A stretch of DNA of 41,045 nucleotides. Source: Seison nebaliae (lineage: Eukaryota > Rotifera > Pararotatoria > Seisonacea > Seisonidae). The stretch spans positions 1-41,045 of the forward strand of contig JALJEE010001038.1 of NCBI GenBank assembly GCA_023231475.1, in the 5' to 3' direction. Shown here in pieces: positions 33,522-41,045 of the stretch (the first letter of the stretch is position 1; each line of letters begins with the position of its first letter). The position numbers and the translations under genes were made by a program. Below the pieces are notes generated by a model that was not told where the DNA came from, did not search any database, and worked only from the letters and a program-made list of their open reading frames with translations.

Positions 33522-35313
33522 ATGAAAAGTAAGAAAGATAAATGGAAGAAGTTGTGCCTATTTGTTTTCAGTTATAAGTTGAGAGAAGGTGAAAGTACTT
33601 TCTGTTTATTGAGTGAGGCAGAATTGTTTGATTATGAAACATTAGATCAGATTCTCAGCAGTAAGGAGATAAATGTGGCGGAAAGTGAATTGAAGGAGAA
33701 TTCTAAGAATCTTAGAATAGAAAACGATTTTAATTTGGAGGATGATATCTCGTTATTGTTAGAAAAGTTTCATTTGCCATCAACATTCACATCATCGAAT
33801 CGCTCAAAAGTTTCTGAGAAGAGAAAGCGGAAGAAAAACTTTTCAAAATTCTACACAGAAGAAGATTATAAATTATTAAAATATAATTTGTTCGATTACG
33901 AGACATTAGTCCCATATGTTTATCTCCAATTCTATTTTGGTTTTCAAACAAATTTATTGAACGAACAAACTATTGACATTCTCTCCAATTGTCTATCGAC
34001 AAAGGAGCGACGTAAACGCAAATTGACTGATATTTACGACGAAGAATATGATGAATGTTGGAGGAAATCATCGAACGAAACTAAAATAAGAAAATTATTA
34101 TCATCCGAATATTCAGTCGATCAATTTTCATCTACAACTCAATCAAACAAATCGAATAAAGAAAATAAGAAAAAGAATTTATTAATTTTGGAAGATATCG
34201 TTCCCAACAAAGATTCGGATGATTATGACAATTCTACAAAAACATTAGCACAATTCCGATATGAAATTAATCGATTTATCAGTGGAGAGATCGATTCAGA
34301 ATTTTGGAGAATAAATAATAATTTTCCATTAATGTATTGTGAGAAAGATCAACAAAATTCATTGACGTCGTCCGAATTCGAAAAATTTCTCATCAAACAA
34401 ATTCTCCAACGTAAAAATAAAGAAATTAACGAGAATTCGTCAATGGACAATTGGAATGAGTTTTGCGAAGCGAAAAATCGAAAAAAAGAATTATTCTCAA
34501 CAAAGAAAAATATCGAACCGAAATATTGGGTGCAACGATATCGATATTTTTCAAGATTTGACGAAGGAATTCAACTTGACGAAGGTTCAAATAAATTTTT
34601 AATTATTTAAAAAAATATAATTTATTTAAAATTTTTTTTGTTTCTTCATATTAGAAAGTTGGTATTCGGTGACTCAAGAAAAGATAGCAATACATCATGC
34701 TAAACGATTCTCATCAATTTTCTGTTCAAAAAATTATCGTCATAAACCGATTGTGGTTATTGATGGTTTTTGTGGTTGTGGTGGTAATTTAATACAATTG
34801 GCATTATCAGCGAAAGATTCTTATCGAAATAATCAAAATATTCAAATTTATGGGGTTGATATCGACCCAATTAAAATTGAGATGGCTAAAAATAATGCAA
34901 ATATTTATGGCGTTTCTGATTTCATTAAATTTATTTGTGGAGATTATTTAGAATTGATTGAAAACAATTCATTAAAATTAGGAAATGGAGAATTATTAAT
35001 TAATTTTTTATCACCTCCTTGGGGTGGTCCAAATTATCAGAAGAAAAAAGATTTCGATATTGAGACTGATATGGAAATTTCCGGTGGGAAGTTATTTGAA
35101 GTGACGAAGAAATTGACGAGAAATATCGTTTTTTATTTGCCGAAAAATGTGATAATTGAACAATTAATTCGTTTGGCTGACATTGGAGAAACGGTAGAGA
35201 TTGAGAAAAATATTTTGAATGGAAGTTTGAAATCGTTAACAATTTATTATGGAATTTTAGCAGCGGAAAGCAGTTGGACTAATCGTAAAGAAGAAATGAT
35301 GGAAATTGAATAA
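33522..35313 (+). CDS. TGS1: Trimethylguanosine synthase
   Basis: TGS1 adds two methyl groups to the m7G cap of snRNAs, snoRNAs and telomerase RNA. Exons 33522-34584 and 34655-35313 with a 70-bp phase-1 intron give 573 residues. The N-terminus WKKLCLFVFSYKLREGESTF lines up with the start of human TGS1 (EMFLFIEEREDCK...), which supports ATG 33522. The middle is charged and lysine-rich (KRKRKK at about 104). The catalytic domain begins with YWVQRYRYFSRFDEGIQLDE, joined over the intron to ESWYSVTQEKIAIHHAK. The SAM-binding motif is VVIDGFCGCGGNLIQLA (D391), followed by GVDIDPIKIEMAKNNANIYG, FICGDYLEL, and the catalytic SPPWGGP (474-480), the NPPY-like motif whose Trp stacks on the m7G base. IVFYLPKN matches the end of the fold. 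All key residues are present. Confidence 0.96.
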
Positions 35314-35457
35314 CATTCTTTTTAATAGGTTGCGCTGACGAATTTGTTAATAAAATAGAATTGAATTGAATAAATTTCCATTTTAAGTTTCTTATTCGTA
35401 AGAAATATTTCATTTTTTATATTAAGTTCCATTTTTTTTCTTATTTAAAATTAAATT

Positions 35458-38400
35458 ATGGATCAAGTTGCACGTTATTATGAATTATTGTTGTGTAATA
35501 GTTTTGAGAAATTTAGAAGTTTTTTTTATAAAAAATCCGTTTAATTACGATTCGATTAGGTAATGAAATGATACGAAACTTCGAAGATAAGAATGAATTA
35601 TTTCGAATGTTCTATCAAAGAATTATTCAAAAAATGCTTTATCATTTGAAGAATACAAAGATCCATCAACCAGATCAACTTTTATATTTGTGTTCAAAAT
35701 ATTCGTTATTTAATCTTGCAACATACATCTTTGATTACGACAATGATATCCATCCGAAATTGTATTATGCTGATGAAAGTGGCGATACTCCGTTATTGAT
35801 GTCCACCAAATTTGGTGATATACCAATGATGGAATTATTATTAGAAAATGGAGCAAATCCGAATTGTGAGAATATTTTAAATCGATCACCATTAATGTAT
35901 GCATCACGTTTAGCACCGAAAATATCGATAGAATCCGTTAAGATTTTATTAGAATATGGAGCAGATATTAATTATACCACCGCATTAAGTACCACATGTT
36001 TATTGGCGGTCGATTTGCCTAATATTGAATGTTTCAATTTGTTATTGAAACAAACTGTTGATTATGAGAAGAAGATGATTGATGGAAATAGTCTTCTGCA
36101 TCAATGTGTTGTAACAAATCGAATAGATTATTTGAAAAAATTAATGCAACAAAACATTCATATTAACTCCATGAATTGGAGACGTGAATCCGCTCTGTAT
36201 TTAGCTGTCAATCAAAGAAACCATCGAATAATTCAATTATTATTAAAGAATCCTTCAATCTCCATCAATCATAGAAATCGTCTTCAACAATCAGCGTTGA
36301 TATTAGCTAGTAAATTAGGTGATATGAAATTATTAAATTTATTATTCCGTCAATCAAAAACTGATTCGACCACATATATGGACTGTTCTCCCAGAGATTG
36401 GATTAAGACAAGAAATATTAACAATAAACTTCAACACTCATTAAATCGAATCGAAAGACAAATCTCACGTCGACACATCCAATTGAGAGTACAAGATTTA
36501 TTGGGATTGACAGCGTTACATTCCGCTGCCATGATGGGCCATCGATCAGTTTGTGAACTTCTCTTGAAAGTTGATGATATGGAAATACAGAGTATGGAAA
36601 AAATGAAAAAATTCTTCGATAATTTTTCCGAATCATATCGATCGTATTTCACGCAATTATCTGTAACGTTGAATTATTGTAAGAATGTTTTGGACGACTT
36701 TTGTTCAACAATCCATCTCTCATTGACGAGTAAGGGAAGAAGGCGAAAAGTTTATGTATATGTCGATCATCAAAAAATCTTCTCACAAATTATCGATCTA
36801 ATCGTCTTTAATTGTCGACGACGATTAGAGACACGTGCATTATCTGAATCAGTTTTATTTGAATTTGAATTTGGTTTTATTGAATATCCAGAATCGATGA
36901 CGAATGATGAACGACAATCGTATAGAAAACGTTTCGGTACGAATTGTGAAAATATGATGAAAGAACAATATCATCTGATCAATCATCGTTCATGTTCGAT
37001 CGAACGACATATTGTCAAACATGATTTATATACCGTCGAATTAAATAACATCCGATTATTACCCAGAAAGTTATTGGAACGAATATTTCAATTAATTTTA
37101 AGGAATATAATTAGAAAGAATAAAGTTCATAATTCGGTTGATGATGAAGTGATTGAACAATTAGAATTACATCCATTCATTTATTGGAATCACGAAAAGA
37201 TTTTTTTATACAAAAATCTGTTTGATGATTATATTCAAACGATTAATTATAATCTAACTTTGAGAGATATCGAATGCGAAAATAATTGGGTTCCTTTAAG
37301 ATATTATATTCGATATTTGACTTCAGTCAGCACGTTCTCCATACCGACTTTCCATACGGCAGAATCATTCCGTATTAATAGTTCGAAATCGATTTATGGA
37401 GAATATGGTATTTGGTACCATAAGATTTATAGTGGTAAATTGAAAGAATTTAAAACGATCAAATCATTCTTTTTCCTTCTATATTCCAATTTCAGAAAAT
37501 TAAGAAATCGTGAAGAAAAGGAATTATTATTCGATGCATTATCATCAGGAAATCCGTTTTTGATTTCTTTATTAATATCTATCGGAATCGATCCTCAATC
37601 AATTCGACCAATTTTAAATACATCCATTATTAAACAGTTTATTGAGTCGTGTATCCTTCCTCATTATTCGACCAATAACTTCTCCATACACAATTGGTTA
37701 GGGGAATCGAATGTGAACGATTATAATTTCCATCGACATTCGCTCACATTTTATAATAATCAACCACCGTTCGATATTCAAGAGGTGTATGATTTCAAAC
37801 AGAAACAAGAACGAGCTCGTTATACTCATTGTCAACAAGTACCTCCATATATTCGGGGAATAAAGTTTTATGAGAAGAATGCCGTAATTAATGATGAATA
37901 TCTGTTAAATTTAGAAACGTTAAAACTTTTAAAACAAACAACAATTTATCGTATAAGGAAACGTTTAGAAGAATTGTTTGCTACACCCGTTTTCAGTTTG
38001 GTGGATATATTGGCCGATGAGAATTTTCTCATCAATCAAGCACTTTATTTTACAGAACCGTCTTTCGATCATTTACTTAAATCATTTATTTCATATCTTA
38101 TCTATTATTGTTACGATTATTCGTCTTATTCGACAACTGGCAAATCATTTAGACTTTTCCATGAGAAATCGTCATATTCTTACGAATTTTCGAATGACGC
38201 ATCCTTCGTCTTCCCGTTTGTTTATGGAAAATCCTTTGAAAATAATTATCATTTCGATTTATCTCCCCAATATCGATTTGTAGAATTTTCGATCAATTTC
38301 TATTTCAATTATTTCCTCGCACAAGTCAATGAAAGGATAAGGAATAAACAACTGGTAAAGATAGAGGAAAGTAAAAGAAATGGCTTAAGAATATTTGAAT

Positions 38401-38840
38401 ATTCATTAAAGTCGACCAGTATCATTTTATTAGAAGAACTAGTATATATTTTGAAAACGATTATCGTTTTCGGTGGTGATATGTTATATAATGATTTTCA
38501 ATTATTTCATCGATCAAATGAATGGATACAACTCCTCAATTCTTATCACCGACACATCCAAGAATTAGCAATACCTACAACTTTTTGTAACAAGAAACAA
38601 TTGAGATTAACCGATTGGATTCACGATCATTATCAACCCATCTGGTCTCTGACGGAACCATACAATATGGTTTTAAGAAAAAAACCTCCTACTCTACTTA
38701 TTCTATGTGTTTGTTATTTACGGAAAGAGTTACCTCATAATTTTTATGATTCCGTCGACTATTTAGTCAATAATCGATTAATTCCTCGAATAATCGGTCA
38801 TCTGGTGAAAGGACGATACTTACCTCGATCAGCATGTTAA
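35458..38840 (+). CDS. Large ankyrin-repeat protein with possible C-terminal SOCS box
   Basis: A long open frame of 1090 codons from ATG 35568. A small first exon from ATG 35458 (MDQVARYYELLLCNSFEKF) could join at 35592 over a 53-bp phase-0 intron (35539-35591). Ankyrin repeats fill about residues 55-340 from ATG 35568: DESGDTPLLMSTKFGDIPMM, NRSPLMYASRLAP, EYGADINYTTALSTTCLLAV, GNSLLHQCVVTNRIDYLKKL, RESALYLAVNQRNHRIIQLL, QSALILASKLGDMKLLNLLF and GLTALHSAAMMGHRSVCELL. Residues 350-1030 are rich in Tyr, Phe and Arg and match no domain I know. The end, PPTLLILCVCYLRKELP, has the LxxxC BC-box pattern, followed by RLIPRIIGHLV, which could be a SOCS/Cul-box for a cullin ubiquitin ligase. That reading is inference. 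No transmembrane helix is evident. Confidence 0.8.
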
Positions 38841-39502
38841 CTCACATCGTAATTCTTCATAATAAAATGCATACCAATCCTAATAAGTTCCACTAAAATT
38901 TTTATATTTTTCATTTAAATAGAAATCCTTCCTAGAAAATTTATTTTTATTTAGTTTGATTAGACTGATAGCAGTGTATAATAAATGATAATTTTTCATC
39001 GAGAACCTAGAATAATTCACTTACATGAATGATTTGAAATTAAGTTAACTTAATTTAAATAATCATTTTTTCGACCAGTTTGAAATTAATTTGTAAATAA
39101 TTGTTGACGAAAATTAGTTGAGAAGAATGTCTGTTTTCTGGGAGTTAAAAAGAATCAGGAGTGCAATCTCGATACTTTCTTTTTAACCAAGAAATGACGA
39201 TAATTTTTGGATAGTCAGTGTAACAATCTGAAGAGAATATCTCTTGCTACTGGTTTGGACCGCTGCTCCCCATCAACTCCTATAACTCACCAAAAGAGGT
39301 CATGTATGTAATTTTCTCACTATCGTTGATCAGAATTGGTCCGTTCAATGATGAATGATGTGTTGCCAATCAGAAGTTCTCATTTGTCATAGGAAACTGT
39401 GATGGTAACTTACTTTAATAAATAAAAATTTCATTTAAAAAGAATCTTCTTGTATAGAATATATAACAAAAAAATCCAGATTTACAAAAGCATCATCCAC
39501 AA
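38841..39502. other. Intergenic stretch after the ankyrin gene
   Basis: Starts with the 3' flank of the ankyrin gene (AATAAAATGC at about 38861 could be its polyadenylation signal). I see no gene. Confidence 0.4.
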
Positions 39503-39711
39503 AAAAGGAGTAGAACTGTCCAAAAAAAAATTAATTAGGAGTAGAAGTGTTCATAACGTTATTAAAAGGAGTAGAACTGTCCTATTTTACAGAAAAAAGG
39601 CGTAGAACTGTCCTATTTTACAGAAAAAGGGAGTAGAAGTGTCCGAAATTCTTCAAAAAGGAGTAGAACTGTCCGTTTTTGAAGGAAAAACCAAAAGGAG
39701 TAGAACTGTCC
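39503..39711 (+). repeat. Seven copies of AAAAGGAGTAGAACTGTCC at a period of about 30.5 bp
   Basis: Copies end at 39521, 39552, 39582, 39613, 39644, 39674 and 39711. Anchoring on GTAGAA gives steps of 31, 30, 31, 31, 30 and 37 bp. The 19-bp core is kept with one or two changes per copy (GTAGAAGTGT in copies 2 and 5, GGCGTAG in copy 4), while the 10-14 bp between cores differ, apart from TATTTTACAGA shared after copies 3 and 4. There is no coding frame. Confidence 0.85.
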
Positions 39712-40439
39712 CCCATTCAATAATTCTACCGTCAATTGATCATTATCAGTCAATCCTGTGGAAATAGACGATATCTGACGTTAGTTTAGTTATCAAGTTT
39801 AAGAGAAGAATATACAATAAAATGGAGAATATAAAATTATTAATAGTCTTATCTTGGACATTATGGAACATGTGAATTTATCGTCTTAACTTAATTTCAT
39901 TACAAAGTCTTTCCGAAATATTTATAAACAATAAGTACAGATATCAGTTAGAAAGTTAAAAATGAAGAAACTGATAAATTTTATAAATAAGTTGTCTCTT
40001 TGTATATATGACTTCTCTCACTCATTCTCTTGTGATAAGTTAATATAGTTGTATTACAAGCTAACTTAAAACTTTATCTGCATATCAAATATTAATAGAG
40101 TAGGGGCATGAAGAACAATATTGAATTAGACCACGACAAGGATGAAAATGGCATTTCTTACATTATGATTTGTCAAGTTGTAAAGTCTTAATGATTATGC
40201 GGTTTCAAATTTGAATGATTAATCATTGATGGAAATATATATTTGTGTCAACCTCAATTGTAAATATTTCCGTTTATAGTCCAAGATAGTCTACGGATAA
40301 GGCCGGTCGATAATATTTATGTACAACTTTGTACAAATAGTTACATATCAACTCTAATTGAGTGTAAGAGGAGAACTGCATTTGTCAGATGGTCATTAGA
40401 TTCAACAAACTTAAGGAATTATGTATACTATGAACGACA
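39712..40439. other. Intergenic stretch
   Basis: AT-rich with no gene or RNA that I can support. Confidence 0.35.
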
Positions 40440-40582
40440 GACAATTCGGAGACTCGACAATTCTGAGACGCGACAATTCGGAGGCCATAGAGTATATAGT
40501 ATCTGCCTATGCAACATCTACACTATATATAGTGTGTTTTAGGTATTAGGGAGTCTCCGAATTGTCGCATCGTCTCCGACAG
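40440..40582. repeat. Second locus of the 16-bp motif, arranged as an inverted repeat
   Basis: Left side: three tandem units in reverse orientation, GACAATTCGGAGACTC (40440), GACAATTCTGAGACGC (40455) and GACAATTCGGAGGCC (40472). Right side: GAGTCTCCGAATTGTC at 40551-40566, the exact reverse complement of the first unit, then CATCGTCTCCGAC. About 65 bp lie between, including the small palindrome ACACTATATATAGTGT. The motif is the same as the tandem units at 3281-3345. Confidence 0.75.
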
Positions 40583-41045
40583 ATCCCGTATACTATAGTG
40601 GTAAGGAAAAATTTTTCGAAATTCTATCGTTGTTTAACACTTTCTTATAGCAGTTCAGTATTTCTTCTTTTCGATCAATTCTTGGACATAGTCGATTGAT
40701 TAGGAGAAGAAGTCTTCGTATGACGAAAAAATATTAATAACTAGTTTATAAAATGGCGAGTTTAGCAAATACCTAAACTCAAATGTTTCAATGGCATGTT
40801 TCTTAAAGAATTACTACTACATCAATAATTAATAATACACAATTATTCTTGTATGATCGAAAGAAACTTTCTTTCAAATATTTCTCTCATATTAGTGTAT
40901 CATAATAGTGATGGGGATACGAAGGGCGAAGGGAAATTAATTTCTTCGTCTCCCTTTTAATAAATGAAAAATTCCAGACATTTTCCCTTCGCGAGCTATA
41001 CATACTCCTACTTCGCGAAGGGAAACGAAGTAAAGGAAAGAAAAG
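40583..41045. other. Right-end stretch with a 13-bp hairpin
   Basis: No gene. TTTCCCTTCGCGA (40982-40994) and TCGCGAAGGGAAA (41012-41024) are exact reverse complements around a 17-nt loop, and CGAAGGGCGAAGGGAAA at about 40920 repeats the same theme. It may be the end of a mobile element that continues outside the window. Confidence 0.5.

Noticed and set aside
33529-33573. Intron-like GTAAGA...TTTTCAG sequence at the start of TGS1
   Set aside because: Removing it puts a stop straight after ATG AAA, and the read-through (WKKLCLFVFSYKLREGE) lines up with the N-terminus of known TGS1.
39503-39711. Repeat-spacer array that looks like CRISPR
   Set aside because: The genome is eukaryotic, the spacers are only 10-14 bp, two spacers share sequence, and there are no cas genes.
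3281-40582. Idea that the 16-bp motif sites bound one giant mobile element
   Set aside because: The 37 kb between hold ordinary host genes (POLD2, DNA2, TGS1, tafazzin, tRNA) and no capsid, integrase or polymerase genes of a large element.

Overview
The window is nuclear DNA from a small, AT-rich, gene-dense animal. Evidence is GT-AG introns of about 40-130 bp (several under 60 bp), a split tRNA-free gene layout with neighbouring genes on both strands, a eukaryotic tRNA-Lys with a Pol III stop run, LINE and hAT remnants, and animal proteins including androglobin. I cannot name the phylum. Codon use favours A/T and CGA/TCG. Androglobin argues for an animal line that still has it, since the family is tied to cilia and sperm.

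Layout. 1-5 kb is gene-poor: a dead hAT transposase (minus), a foldback repeat, a 16-bp tandem motif, an old LINE 3' end and tRNA-Lys(UUU). 5-15.4 kb is a rearranged block. It holds one whole gene for a small type I membrane protein (6.7-7.5 kb), a shortened second copy (13.0-13.4 kb) and a fragment (5.1 kb), an unrecognised lysine-rich protein, tafazzin, and 5-formyltetrahydrofolate cyclo-ligase (MTHFS). Tafazzin and MTHFS are head to head. Around them are several LINE pieces and a segmental duplication that carries a dead 3' end of MTHFS.

15.7-26.6 kb holds two tandem androglobin genes on the minus strand, each with the N-terminal segment, calpain-like domain, globin region and C-terminal beta-rich segments in the family order. 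The two are very divergent. The downstream copy seems to lack the residue that matches the haem-binding proximal His and also lacks the C-terminal EPGR segment.

26.8-35.3 kb is a genome-maintenance and RNA-cap block: POLD2 (minus) and DNA2 (plus) diverge from a 294-bp interval, and both act in lagging-strand synthesis and Okazaki fragment processing; DNA2 begins with a PCNA-binding PIP box. TGS1 (trimethylguanosine synthase) follows on plus, then a large ankyrin-repeat protein with a possible SOCS-box end (35.5-38.8 kb). 38.9-41.0 kb has no gene that I can see, but it holds a seven-copy array of a 19-bp motif with a period near 30.5 bp and a second site of the 16-bp motif seen at 3.3 kb.

Family calls rest on motifs and on remembered family sequences; no search was run. 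Splice sites were worked out by hand for the smaller genes, and only in part for the two androglobins.
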